A stretch of DNA of 64,000 bases from XN24 sp035514535 (lineage in GTDB: Bacteria; Pseudomonadota; Gammaproteobacteria; Steroidobacterales; XN24), in NCBI GenBank assembly GCA_035514535.1, contig DATKAZ010000061.1, positions 1 to 64,000 of the forward strand, read 5' to 3'. A program made the translations under genes and the position numbers. This document shows positions 53,855-61,928 of the stretch, one piece after another. Under the pieces are notes generated by a model that made no database searches, was not told where the DNA came from, and was given only the letters and a program-made list of their open reading frames with translations. The number at the start of each line of letters is the position of its first letter. The first letter of the stretch is position 1.

Positions 53855-54763
53855 ATGATGCACCCGCTGAGGACACTTGATCGGCACCTCCACCGCCTTA
53901 CTCGCGCCAGTATCTTGGCGCTGACGGTGTGCGGCGTCCTGATAGTTGGAGGGGTCGATTACGTCACTGGATACGAGGTGGCGATGTCCTTGTTCTACCT
54001 CGGTCCAGTCGCGGTAGCGGCCTGGTATGCCGGACGCTGGACTGGGTCTGCCATCGCCGTCCTCTCCTGCATGAGCTGGTACATCGCCGACTTAGCTGCG
54101 GGCAACCAGTATTCGCATCCGGCAATCCCTGTTTGGAATGCGCTCATCCGATTTGGATTCTTTTTCATCACCTGCTCGCTGCTAACGACACTCCGCAATA
54201 GTCTTCGCGCTCAACAGTATCTAGCACGAACGGATGACCTCACCGGACTGTACGGTCGGCGCGAATTCGAGAGCAGGCTCAAGCACGATCTGGCAATGGC
54301 ACAACGTCGCAAGAGCGTGCTCACGCTTGCGTACTTGGACTTGGACGACTTCAAGGCCGTGAACGAAACCCACGGTCACGCTGGTGGAGATCGGGTGTTA
54401 CGGGCGATTGGCAGTGTGTTGAGAAGTTCAGTACGGGAGGTTGACACCGCGGCGCGGGTTGGCGGCGACGAGTTCGCGCTGATTTTGCCCGATACTGATA
54501 GTCACGGGGCCCAGCGGGCTATTTCGAAGCTCACACGCGGATTTAACGAGGCTCTCGGAGCGAGTGATTGCGAGGTCACGTGCAGCATTGGCGTCGTCAC
54601 ATTGCTGGATTCAGCGACATCACCGGAGCACGCGGTCGCGGCCGCAGATGAGTTGATGTACGAAGTCAAAAATAAAGGCAAGGGTGCAGTCGCGTTCAGC
54701 GTGCGCGGAAGGGCCGTCCAAGGCCGCGCTGCAGCGGACGTGTTGAAAGCGACGCGCCACTGA
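53855..54763 (+). CDS. Membrane-bound diguanylate cyclase
   Basis: A 302-residue protein. The N-terminal 130 residues hold four or so membrane segments (ASILALTVCGVLIVGG, AMSLFYLGPVAVAAWYAG, AIAVLSCMSWYIADL, LIRFGFFFITCSLL). The GGDEF domain (about 140-290) begins ARTDDLTGLYGRREFESRL and has the active site RVGGDEFALILP at about residue 203, with the inhibitory REVD five residues before it. It should make cyclic-di-GMP in response to a membrane signal. Double ATG at 53855/53858; no strong ribosome-binding site. GC content is below that of neighbouring core genes. Confidence 0.9.
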   Translation: MMHPLRTLDRHLHRLTRASILALTVCGVLIVGGVDYVTGYEVAMSLFYLGPVAVAAWYAGRWTGSAIAVLSCMSWYIADLAAGNQYSHPAIPVWNALIRFGFFFITCSLLTTLRNSLRAQQYLARTDDLTGLYGRREFESRLKHDLAMAQRRKSVLTLAYLDLDDFKAVNETHGHAGGDRVLRAIGSVLRSSVREVDTAARVGGDEFALILPDTDSHGAQRAISKLTRGFNEALGASDCEVTCSIGVVTLLDSATSPEHAVAAADELMYEVKNKGKGAVAFSVRGRAVQGRAAADVLKATRH

Positions 54764-54818
54764 GCGCGAACCGTAGATTGCAAGGAGCATGACAATTCGG
54801 AGAGAGAAGTCCGTAATT

Positions 54819-54861
54819 GCTCAGCCTCGCGTCGCGCTCGTGACTTGCGCTGCCTTTCCCA
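54819..54861 (+). repeat. Stray copy of the 5' end of the ATP-grasp gene
   Basis: These 43 bases match 56376-56418, codons 4-17 of the ATP-grasp gene, with four mismatches. The copy still encodes QPRVALVTCAAF, but a stop follows shortly and there is no start codon in place. It lies between the diguanylate cyclase and the cupin remnant. Confidence 0.8.
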
Positions 54862-54927
54862 GCTGAGTGGAGGCTTGTCCACTTGCACGCATCCGAAATC
54901 GCGCGATAGGCGCCAAGGAGAAACATC

Positions 54928-55086
54928 ATGAAAGGCGTCGTAAAGGACATCGAGAGCATTGCCGTGAAGAACGAGGAGTTCCGCCGGGTGCTGTACACGG
55001 CGAAGAACTGCCAGCTCGTCGTCATGGCGTTAAAACTGGATGCGGAGGCTGACAACGAACACTTTGACGGCAAGACGACAGAATGA
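54928..55086 (+). pseudogene. Internally deleted cupin-domain gene (52 codons)
   Basis: The frame begins MKGVVKDIESIAVKNEEFRR and continues VLYTAKNCQLVVMALK, the usual opening of a small cupin family, then passes straight to LDAEADNEHFDGKTTE, the usual last residues of the same family. The central cupin barrel of about 70 residues, with its histidine and glutamate metal ligands, is missing without loss of frame. AAGGAG before the ATG and an ATGA overlap with the next gene are intact, so it may still be translated as a leader-like peptide. It is unlikely to fold as a cupin. Confidence 0.75.
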
Positions 55087-55607
55087 CTTTCCGGGTTTCG
55101 GCGCTTCCAGTAATCCGCCAGGAATCACCATCGGATGCTGCGGCTATCCACGCCGTAACGGCCGCTGCATTCCTGAAGGCACCGCACACGGCGCACACTG
55201 AACAGTTCATTGTTGAGGCCCTGCGTAAGGCCGGCGCCCTGACGATCTCGCTCGTGGCCGAGCAGGGCGAGGAAGTGGTAGGCCATGTGGCGCTATCGCC
55301 GGTGTCGATCTCGGATGGCTCCACGGGTTGGTATGGGCTCGGCCCAATCTCCGTTAAGCCGGAACTCCAAGGAAAGGGAATCGGCAGTCTCCTCATGCAG
55401 GCCGCACTTCGGCTGCTACGCGAGCGGGGCGCCGCAGGCTGCGTTTTGGTGGGGGATCCGTCCTATTATTCGCGCTTTGGGTTCAAGGCTGAGCCCAGCC
55501 TGGTGCTGCCAGATGTTCCTCCGGAGTATTTCCAGGCGTTACAATTTGGCCCAACGTTGCCCCACGCTGTGGTGACATTTCATGAAGCATTCAGTGCGCG
55601 GGGCTGA
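55083..55607 (+). CDS. GNAT-family N-acetyltransferase (YhbS-like)
   Basis: A 174-residue acetyltransferase. The order VIRQESPSDAAAIHAVTAAAF, VGHVALSPVSI, WYGLGPISVKPELQGKGIGSLLM and VLVGDPSYYSRFGFKAEP matches YhbS-type proteins, with the acetyl-CoA-binding Q-x-x-G-x-G/A loop as QGKGIG (about residues 99-104). The substrate is unknown. Its ATG overlaps the stop of the deleted cupin frame, so its translation probably depends on that remnant. Confidence 0.9.
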   Translation: MTFRVSALPVIRQESPSDAAAIHAVTAAAFLKAPHTAHTEQFIVEALRKAGALTISLVAEQGEEVVGHVALSPVSISDGSTGWYGLGPISVKPELQGKGIGSLLMQAALRLLRERGAAGCVLVGDPSYYSRFGFKAEPSLVLPDVPPEYFQALQFGPTLPHAVVTFHEAFSARG

Positions 55608-55649
55608 CCATTCGCTGTTGGCGGACGGCCCTGCATTGCGAGCGCTGGC

Positions 55650-55976
55650 ATGGGAATGACGCTGCGTCAGGCGGCACTGGTCGCCGCTTGCGCCTTCTTC
55701 GCCCCGCTGATCCTGGGCGGGGTCCCGTTCGCCGAGTTCTACGTTTTCGCCAAGCTGATCGTGCCGGGGGACACGGTCGAGACCGTGCAGAACATCCTGG
55801 CGAACCGGTCGCTTTTCCTGGTCGGAGTGTTCGCACACCTGATCACTTTCGTCGCCGACATCGTCCTCGCCTGGGCGCTGTACGTGCTTCTCGTACTAGT
55901 CCACCGCGCCTTGTCGCTGCGGTTTGCGTCGCCAGGCGCGGCGGCGCACGAAACAGGCCGTTCCAATGGATGTTAG
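55650..55976 (+). pseudogene. Truncated DUF4386 membrane protein
   Basis: A 108-residue frame. FAEFYVFAKLIVPGDTVETV followed by QNILANRSLFLVGVFAHLI and DIVLAWALYVLLVLVHRALSL matches the N-terminal third of DUF4386 proteins, which are usually about 220-240 residues with six or seven membrane helices. Here the similarity stops after about 90 residues and a short unrelated hydrophilic end follows. It is probably a truncated gene; expression as a small membrane protein cannot be excluded. Confidence 0.6.
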
Positions 55977-55990
55977 CGGGGAACCTGCGG

Positions 55991-56317
55991 ATGCTGCAGA
56001 AGATCAAGTCGGAGTTCCGAGAGGTCAAGAACGGTGCACCGGGCCGTCGATTCCTCGACCACTACGAGCGCACCAGGCGGAGGGAAGGCGCTCGCGGCAG
56101 CTTATGGAGGTCAGTGGGATTCATCGGCACCGGTTTGGTCCTACTCATTTGCGGGTTGGTGCTTTCGCTACCGCCCGGGGTGCCGGGCTTTCTCCTTTGG
56201 ATTCCCGGCCTTTCCTTAATCGCAGCGCGCTCAAAGCGTATTTCGATTCTTCTGGATCGATTGGAAGTAGTGGCAAGGAAAGCGTGGCAGGCTGTGCGCA
56301 CTGCACGTCGTCCATGA
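55991..56317 (+). CDS. Small membrane protein, PGPGW-like
   Basis: A 108-residue protein: a charged N-terminal half (FREVKNGAPGRRFLDHYERT) and one hairpin of two hydrophobic segments around about residues 42-78 (GFIGTGLVLLICGLVLSLPP, GVPGFLLWIPGLSLIAA). The LxLPPGVPGFLL turn resembles the PGPGW motif of a small family of putative membrane proteins. ATG 55991 is preferred since GGGGA lies eight bases upstream; ATG 55970 overlaps the previous frame. Function unknown. Confidence 0.6.
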   Translation: MLQKIKSEFREVKNGAPGRRFLDHYERTRRREGARGSLWRSVGFIGTGLVLLICGLVLSLPPGVPGFLLWIPGLSLIAARSKRISILLDRLEVVARKAWQAVRTARRP

Positions 56318-56366
56318 CCAACCCCAGGGATACAGTGCTCTTTCAAAGCTACCTGCAGGATATTTG

Positions 56367-57248
56367 ATGGAAACTGCCCAGCCTCGCGTCGCGCTGGTGA
56401 CCTGCGCTGCCTTTTCCAACCTCTACGAAGACGATCTCCTGCTCGCCCGAGCACTCGAACAGCTCGGCATCAGCGCGATCCCGGCGGTCTGGAGCGACAC
56501 GGCCATCGACTGGACGTCGTTCGCCGCGCTGGTGATTCGGACGCCGTGGGACTACTTCCAGCGCGCCGCCGAGTTTCGCGCCTGGCTCGACGCGCGCATC
56601 GCCAGTGGCGTGCTCATGTGCAATGCTGGCGACATTCTCGACTGGAACTACGACAAGCGCTACCTGGAGGATCTGGAGGCGGCGGGCGTGCCGCTGGTCC
56701 CGACCATCTGCATCCGGCGCGGCGAGCAGGCCGATGTCGGGGCGCTGGCGAGAGCGCGCGGCTGGAACGAGATCGTGGTCAAGCCGACCATCTCGGGCGG
56801 CGCCTATCGTACCTATCGCTTCCTCGTCGAAGACGCGGCAGCCTATACGAAGGAGATCGACGACACGCTCGCGGACCGGGGCGTGCTCGTGCAGCCCTTC
56901 TTGTCCGAGATCCTGAGCGACGGCGAGCTATCGATGCTTTTCTTCGACGGTGTGTACAGCCACGCCGTCTGCAAGCGGCCCAAGCCCGGCGATTACCGAG
57001 TGCAGTTTCAGTTCGGCGGCACAAATGAAAGCGTCGAGATCGAGCCAGCACTGGTGGCGCAAGCACGAGCCTGTGTGCTGGCGGCGCCGTCGTTACCCGT
57101 CTACGCTCGCGTCGATGGCGTGGTGAAGGACGGCCGGTTTCTCCTGATGGAGCTCGAGGTCTTCGAGCCGCTGATGTTTCTCTCCAGCCATCCGGAGGCG
57201 CCGGGGCGCTTTGCCCGCGCCGTGCAAGGCCGGCTGCTGGCGCGATAG
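56367..57248 (+). CDS. ATP-grasp enzyme (RimK/glutathione synthase-like)
   Basis: A 293-residue protein of the ATP-grasp fold. A preATP-grasp region (about 1-95, RVALVTCAAF, VIRTPWDYFQR) is followed by YLEDLEAAGVPLVPT, the nucleotide-binding EIVVKPTISGGAYRTYRF (Lys about 133), VLVQPFLSEILSDGELSMLFFDG and YARVDGVVKDGRFLLMELEVFEP with the magnesium-binding acidic residues. It probably ligates a carboxylate to an amine, but the substrates are unknown. AGGA precedes the ATG. Part of its 5' end is duplicated about 1.5 kb upstream. Confidence 0.87.
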   Translation: METAQPRVALVTCAAFSNLYEDDLLLARALEQLGISAIPAVWSDTAIDWTSFAALVIRTPWDYFQRAAEFRAWLDARIASGVLMCNAGDILDWNYDKRYLEDLEAAGVPLVPTICIRRGEQADVGALARARGWNEIVVKPTISGGAYRTYRFLVEDAAAYTKEIDDTLADRGVLVQPFLSEILSDGELSMLFFDGVYSHAVCKRPKPGDYRVQFQFGGTNESVEIEPALVAQARACVLAAPSLPVYARVDGVVKDGRFLLMELEVFEPLMFLSSHPEAPGRFARAVQGRLLAR

Positions 57249-57273
57249 TTCCTACGGTTTCCCTCGGGCGCAG

Positions 57274-57969
57274 TCAGTCGAGCAGGCCGTCCAGCAGTTC
57301 ATGCTCGGCCTTGATCCAGCGCTTGACGTCCTCCCGGACCGCGTCGATCTCCTCTTCCTCCAGGTGGTGGGCGCCTTCCGGGGTGATTCGCGCGACGTCG
57401 ATCTCCAGACCCACGCTGGGCGAGGTGACGCTCAACGCCTCGATCACCCGGACCGCACCCAGTACCCCGTAGTCCACGGGTCTTTCGACCATGCGGAAGT
57501 GGGCCAGCAGCGCCCCGGCCTGCTGCGCCTGGGGAGCACCGCTGCCGATCGCGTGGAAGCCGATGTCTTCATAGCGGCTGACCATGCCGTTGGGATTGAT
57601 CTCTACGATGAACGGCTCGCCTTTGCTGTAGCCGGCAGCCAGCAGGTAGGCCGACGGAGTCCCCTGGGTGTCCTCACCAGGGATATCGCTGATGAACATA
57701 TCGTAGTGACGCCGCAGGATCGGCAGGGCCAACTCCTGCAGCGCGTGGCTGACCTCGTCGGCAGCCAATACCTCCTCGGCCGCTGCATCCAACGCCTTCT
57801 CGATGTCGGTGAGCACCCCCCGGGCCCCGCTGCCCCCCCAGGCTGCATGGTCGCCCAGGTGGTGCAGCTTCTGGCCGGGGAAGCTCATGCCCCGGTTGGA
57901 GTCGGTGATCTGGCTGTCGGCGGCGATCACGACGCCGTCGGCACACATGATTGACAGGACAACGGTCAC
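57274..57969 (-). CDS. Stand-alone proteasome-beta-like Ntn hydrolase
   Basis: A 231-residue protein of the proteasome fold. With the GTG start chosen here, removal of Met exposes TVVLSIMCADGVVIAADS. Counting from that Thr gives Thr1, Asp17 (AADS) and Lys33 (FPGQK), the catalytic set of proteasome beta subunits and HslV, and a later GSGAPQAQQAG fits the SxG/GxG region. A charged helical tail (HHLEEEEIDAVREDVKRWIK) is extra. No alpha subunit, ATPase or pupylation gene is nearby. GAGGA lies upstream and a promoter at 58037-58065 excludes the longer frame. Probably a threonine peptidase; assembly unknown. Confidence 0.8.
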   Translation of the reverse strand: MTVVLSIMCADGVVIAADSQITDSNRGMSFPGQKLHHLGDHAAWGGSGARGVLTDIEKALDAAAEEVLAADEVSHALQELALPILRRHYDMFISDIPGEDTQGTPSAYLLAAGYSKGEPFIVEINPNGMVSRYEDIGFHAIGSGAPQAQQAGALLAHFRMVERPVDYGVLGAVRVIEALSVTSPSVGLEIDVARITPEGAHHLEEEEIDAVREDVKRWIKAEHELLDGLLD

Positions 57970-58036
57970 AACACGGTTTTCCTCGGAGGGGTGCCGCAAG
58001 GTCGCGGAAGGGACACGTGCAGCAGCACCGACGGAA

Positions 58037-58065
58037 AGGATAGGATGGGCCTTCGAAGGTTGCAA
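58037..58065 (-). promoter_or_regulatory. Promoter of the proteasome-like gene
   Basis: On the minus strand TTGCAA (58065-58060) and TATCCT (58042-58037) are exactly 17 bases apart. The predicted start near 58030 leaves about 60 bases before the GTG at 57969. Confidence 0.55.
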
Positions 58066-58118
58066 GTTGGAAGGTCGGGAGCGTGTCGCGACGGCGGAAT
58101 GGAGCCCGAGTAATACAG

Positions 58119-59450
58119 ATGAGCATGCGATTAGCTGATTTTATTCGGGCGGAAATGGAGCCGATTCTTCAGGATTGGGAAGAGTTTGCGAAATCCATCT
58201 TTCCTGCCAGGTATATGGGCAAGATCGGGCTGCGCGACCACGCCAGGGACATGCTTCTGGAGATCGCCGAAGATCTCGATTCATACCAGAGTGAATCAGA
58301 ACGAGCCGCCAAATCGAAAGGCCGTGAGCCGGACGATGGGGAGGAGACCTGGGCAGAAGTGCACGGTGGCGATCGGCAGACCAGCGGCTTCAGCGTCGTC
58401 GAGACGGTTTCCGAATTTCGGGCCCTGCGTGCGAGCGTGGTGTCACACTGGACTAACGCTTACCCAACGATTTCCGGCCAGCAGCTTGAAGATCTCACCA
58501 GGTTCCATGAAGCGATAGACCAGGCCGTGGCCGAATCGCTGGAGCAGTATGCGACCGTAAAAGAGATGGAAACCCGGCTGTTCGGCGCCATACTGGTCGC
58601 ATCGCCTGATCCGATTTATGTGCTGGATCTCAAGGGCAGGTTTGTTTATGCAAACAGGGCCACCTCGGATCTTTTCGCTCTGGAGCCCGAGGCGATCATC
58701 GGGAAATCCACCTTTGACCTCGGGTTTTCGTTCGCCTCAGACTTCCAGCGCAATCTTGAAAAAGTGATTGCTGACCAGTCCACCTACCGGGGCAAGTTCG
58801 TCCACACTTTTGCTTCTGGCCACGGTGAAAGGTTCGAGTATCTGCTTGCGCCCGTGCTGGACGAGGATCGAAACACCGAAGCGACTGTCTGCATTTCCCG
58901 GGATGTTACCGAACAGGCGCTCGCCGAGGAAAAGATATGGCACAACGCTCACCATGACCTTCTGACCGGGCTGCCGAATCGACGTCTTTTCCTGGATCGC
59001 CTGGAGGAGGAAGTCATTCATGCAGAGCCCAGTGGCCTACCTCTTGCCGTACTTTTCATGGATCTTGATGGCTTCAAGGAAGTCAACGATTCGCTTGGCC
59101 ATGAAGCGGGAGACCGTTTACTGTCTGTTGTGGCAGAGCGCCTGACTGCCTGTGTCCGGGAGAAAGATACGGTGGCCCGTCTGGGCGGCGATGAATTTGC
59201 CGTGATTCTTACGGGCGCCAGGCAGCGCATGGATGTTGAGCTTGCGGCCCAGACCATTATTGATGCCCTCGCGATGCCTTTCCATATTGCGCAACAGCTG
59301 GTCCAGATTTCCGTCAGCATTGGAATCACGCTCTACCCACAGGACGCATCGTCTCCTGTCGCTTTGCTAGCAGCCGCGGATAGAGCCATGTATAAAGCCA
59401 AAAAGTCCGGTTCCAACCAGATGTGTTTTTACGACATATCCGATAAATGA
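58119..59450 (+). CDS. RsbRD-N / PAS / GGDEF diguanylate cyclase
   Basis: A 443-residue soluble protein. Residues 5-155 resemble the RsbRD N-terminal sensor (IRAEMEPILQDWEEFAKSIF, GLRDHARDMLLEIAEDLD), residues about 165-285 are a PAS domain (GAILVASPDPIYVLDLKGRF), and 290-440 a GGDEF domain with LGGDEFAVILTG and the REKD inhibitory site. It should make cyclic-di-GMP under control of an unknown signal. Two in-frame ATGs (58119, 58125). It is divergent from the proteasome-like gene and of lower GC than the core genes. Confidence 0.9.
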   Translation: MSMRLADFIRAEMEPILQDWEEFAKSIFPARYMGKIGLRDHARDMLLEIAEDLDSYQSESERAAKSKGREPDDGEETWAEVHGGDRQTSGFSVVETVSEFRALRASVVSHWTNAYPTISGQQLEDLTRFHEAIDQAVAESLEQYATVKEMETRLFGAILVASPDPIYVLDLKGRFVYANRATSDLFALEPEAIIGKSTFDLGFSFASDFQRNLEKVIADQSTYRGKFVHTFASGHGERFEYLLAPVLDEDRNTEATVCISRDVTEQALAEEKIWHNAHHDLLTGLPNRRLFLDRLEEEVIHAEPSGLPLAVLFMDLDGFKEVNDSLGHEAGDRLLSVVAERLTACVREKDTVARLGGDEFAVILTGARQRMDVELAAQTIIDALAMPFHIAQQLVQISVSIGITLYPQDASSPVALLAAADRAMYKAKKSGSNQMCFYDISDK

Positions 59451-59471
59451 GACAGATAGTCGGCCTGAACC

Positions 59472-60962
59472 ATGCTTTCGTTACCAGGACGTTCCACTAA
59501 GCGGTTACTGCACCCGCTGCCTCGAACCTGGGGCCTTGCCCGGTCTCGACCGGCCCGACTCGTCTGCGCCATGTTCCTGTGCTGCGCTATCTTTGCGTTC
59601 ACCTCAGTTGCTGCCCAGCAGTCAGGCGGTAGCGAGGATAAGCCGGTACCGGCGAAAGCGCCTGACGGCAAACCCGAGTCCCCGGGCAAAGTCGAAGTCC
59701 AACCCGTCGCCAGGGATGACGCGATCAGGCAACGAATCGCGGATATTCTTGAAACGACAGGCTGGTTCGGCGAGCCCGAGGTCAGTGTCCAGGAAGGAAT
59801 CGTTTTCCTGGAAGGAACGACGGAAAACGATGAATCCAGGCAATGGGCCGGAGATCTGGCGAGAAATACGGAGGGCGTGGTTGCAGTCGTCAATCAGATC
59901 GAGGTGGCTCCCACCACGGTTTGGGATTTCGATCCAACCTTCCAGGTACTGAATGATTTAGCACGCCGCTTCGTTCGATTCCTGCCCCTGATCGTGGTGG
60001 CGGTGATCGTAATCGCTATTTCATGGATCTTTGCCAGGGTAACGGTATACCTGCTGCGTCGCCGGCTTCGAACTCGATCCAGCCCGCTTTTGCGCGAAGT
60101 GATGGCCCGGACTGGCGGAATATTCGTAATGCTTGCCGGCTTATACCTTGTGCTCCGTATCGCCGGGCTCACGCAACTCGCGTTTACGGTGGTGGGCGGC
60201 ACAGGCCTGATTGGTTTGGCGCTGGGCATCGCATTCCGCGACATCACCGAGAATTTTCTCGCCAGTCTCTTTCTGAGCTTGCAGCAACCGTTTCGTGAGG
60301 GCGATCTGGTAGAGGTAGCAAACGTCACGGGTTACGTTCAGCGGCTGACCTCTCGCACGACTGTTCTGCTGACACTCGACGGCAATCAAGTGCAAGTTCC
60401 CAATGCGACCGTTTTCAAAAGCACGATTCGCAACTTCACGAGCAATCCCAATCGCCGCGAGGATTTCATCGTAGGTATCGGCTACGACGATTCCATCTCT
60501 TCTGCCCAGGACGTCGTCTTGAAGGTGCTCGCTGAACATCCGGCCGTCCTGGATGAGCCCGAACCTTTAGTGCTCGTGGAAAACCTTGGACCGGCCACGG
60601 TAAACTTGCGGGTTTTTTTCTGGCTCGATGGCGGTCGACACAGCTGGGTGAAAGTGAAATCGTCCGTCATTCGGCTCACCAAGCGGGCCTTCCAGGATGC
60701 GGGAATCTCACTGCCGGACGAGGCGCGCGAAGTCACCTTCCCTCACGGTGTGCCCGTACGCATGATGGAAGGCGAAGGGGCTGCGGAACCAGCCGACCTG
60801 ACGCGCGCGAAGCCGGCCGCCGAGCCCGAAACAGTCGCAACCAAGGCGGAAGCGGGCCTGCAAAGCGAAGCCGGGGAAATCAAAGAACAGGCGCGCAGAT
60901 CCTGGACCCCCGGGGATGGCGAGAATCTCTTGAGTCCATCGTCATCTGCGGATAGCAGTTGA
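59472..60962 (+). CDS. BON-domain MscS-type mechanosensitive channel
   Basis: A 496-residue inner-membrane protein. A signal sequence (LCCAIFAFTSVAAQ) and a periplasmic BON domain (about 75-145: DAIRQRIADILETTGWFGEP to VVAVVNQIEV) precede three membrane helices and the MscS pore helix GLIGLALGIAFRDITENFLASLF (about 245-267). The beta domain has REGDLVEVANVTGYVQRL and the cytoplasmic cage follows. The tail from about 435 is low-complexity, Ala/Glu-rich. It should open under membrane tension to release solutes. Its stop overlaps the next start (TTGA). Confidence 0.92.
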   Translation: MLSLPGRSTKRLLHPLPRTWGLARSRPARLVCAMFLCCAIFAFTSVAAQQSGGSEDKPVPAKAPDGKPESPGKVEVQPVARDDAIRQRIADILETTGWFGEPEVSVQEGIVFLEGTTENDESRQWAGDLARNTEGVVAVVNQIEVAPTTVWDFDPTFQVLNDLARRFVRFLPLIVVAVIVIAISWIFARVTVYLLRRRLRTRSSPLLREVMARTGGIFVMLAGLYLVLRIAGLTQLAFTVVGGTGLIGLALGIAFRDITENFLASLFLSLQQPFREGDLVEVANVTGYVQRLTSRTTVLLTLDGNQVQVPNATVFKSTIRNFTSNPNRREDFIVGIGYDDSISSAQDVVLKVLAEHPAVLDEPEPLVLVENLGPATVNLRVFFWLDGGRHSWVKVKSSVIRLTKRAFQDAGISLPDEAREVTFPHGVPVRMMEGEGAAEPADLTRAKPAAEPETVATKAEAGLQSEAGEIKEQARRSWTPGDGENLLSPSSSADSS

Positions 60963-61828
60963 AGCGCCTGGCCTGGATAGCCGGGGCGATGCTCGCTGCG
61001 GCCACGCCGGGTCTTGTTTTCGGCGCCCCCGGCGCGCCGCTGGAGATCGAGTTGGCCCGCAGTTCACTCGCCCATTCCGACTTCGGCGACGCCCGCCTGC
61101 GCGGCATCGAGAACCGCCTCTCGATCCGCGGCGCATGGCATCCGGCCGGCCCTGGCGAGTTCCGCTGGGCGCTGGACTACGCCTACCAGCGCTACGAGTA
61201 CCAGGGCCTGCCCAGCCGCAATCGCGACCTGCACCGGCTGGAGGTGCCGCTGAGCTGGCACGGCGATGCGGCGTATTCGTGGACAGCCGAGCTGCGGCCC
61301 GTCGTTGCTTCATCGTCCAATGTCTTCAAGGAACTCTGGTCGCGCGGCGGTTCAGACGACCTGATGCTGCACGGCCGGGTGATCCTCGAACGCCGACCCG
61401 GCGGACCGCGTTGGGGCTGGCGCGCGGGTGCGGCGCGCGACGACGCCTTTGGCCGCGAGGCGATCTATCCCGTTGCCGCCCTGCTCAGGCAGCACGACGG
61501 CATGCGGATGGAGCTCGGCTGGCCGGTCTCTCGGGCCATGCTCGACGTCGGCCGCAGCTTCGAGCTGGGCGGGGAAGTCGCGCCGGCCGGCGCGCGCTGG
61601 CATGTCGTCAGCGACGAGCGTGACGGCGCCAGCTTCGACTACGAGGTGCGCGCGTGGCGGGCCGGCGCGATCCTGCGCTGGCGTCCGGCAGGCGGCTTCG
61701 TGCTCACGACGCGCGCCGGGCTCGAGTTCGACCGCCGCCATCGGCTGGAGGACGACACGGGCGCGATCGTGAACCGCGCCGTCGATGAGGCGGCGTATTT
61801 CGAACTGTCGGCGGGGTACCGGTGGTAG
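60959..61828 (+). CDS. Predicted outer-membrane barrel protein
   Basis: A 289-residue protein with signal peptide (LAWIAGAMLAAATPGLVFGA) and about twelve alternating strands of 9-11 residues such as EFRWALDYAYQRYEYQG and AILRWRPAGGFVLTTRAGLEF. It ends ELSAGYRW with a terminal aromatic, so outer-membrane insertion is likely. No named family is certain. The start is TTG overlapping the mscS stop. GC content rises sharply at this gene compared with mscS, so the two have different histories in spite of the overlap. Confidence 0.7.
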   Translation: MKRLAWIAGAMLAAATPGLVFGAPGAPLEIELARSSLAHSDFGDARLRGIENRLSIRGAWHPAGPGEFRWALDYAYQRYEYQGLPSRNRDLHRLEVPLSWHGDAAYSWTAELRPVVASSSNVFKELWSRGGSDDLMLHGRVILERRPGGPRWGWRAGAARDDAFGREAIYPVAALLRQHDGMRMELGWPVSRAMLDVGRSFELGGEVAPAGARWHVVSDERDGASFDYEVRAWRAGAILRWRPAGGFVLTTRAGLEFDRRHRLEDDTGAIVNRAVDEAAYFELSAGYRW

Positions 61829-61863
61829 CGTCCTCATTACCATGATTTATAACGAAAAAGTAC

Positions 61864-61893
61864 TTGCGTTCGGCGGTGTTTTGCGCGCATAAT
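61864..61893 (+). promoter_or_regulatory. Promoter of the HNH gene
   Basis: TTGCGT (61864-61869) and CATAAT (61888-61893) are 18 bases apart, predicting a start near 61900. This lies past the first in-frame ATG (61899) and supports ATG 61929, which has AAAGGA upstream. Confidence 0.55.
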
Positions 61894-61928
61894 GCTGTAT
61901 GTTTAACCAGCCCAAAGGACGCCCCGCC

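Noticed and set aside
53527..53860. Integron attC-like signals before the diguanylate cyclase (GTTGGAC at the gene side, a partial partner upstream)
   Set aside because: The two core sites do not pair fully and the inner spacing is asymmetric; no integrase and no second attC site are seen.
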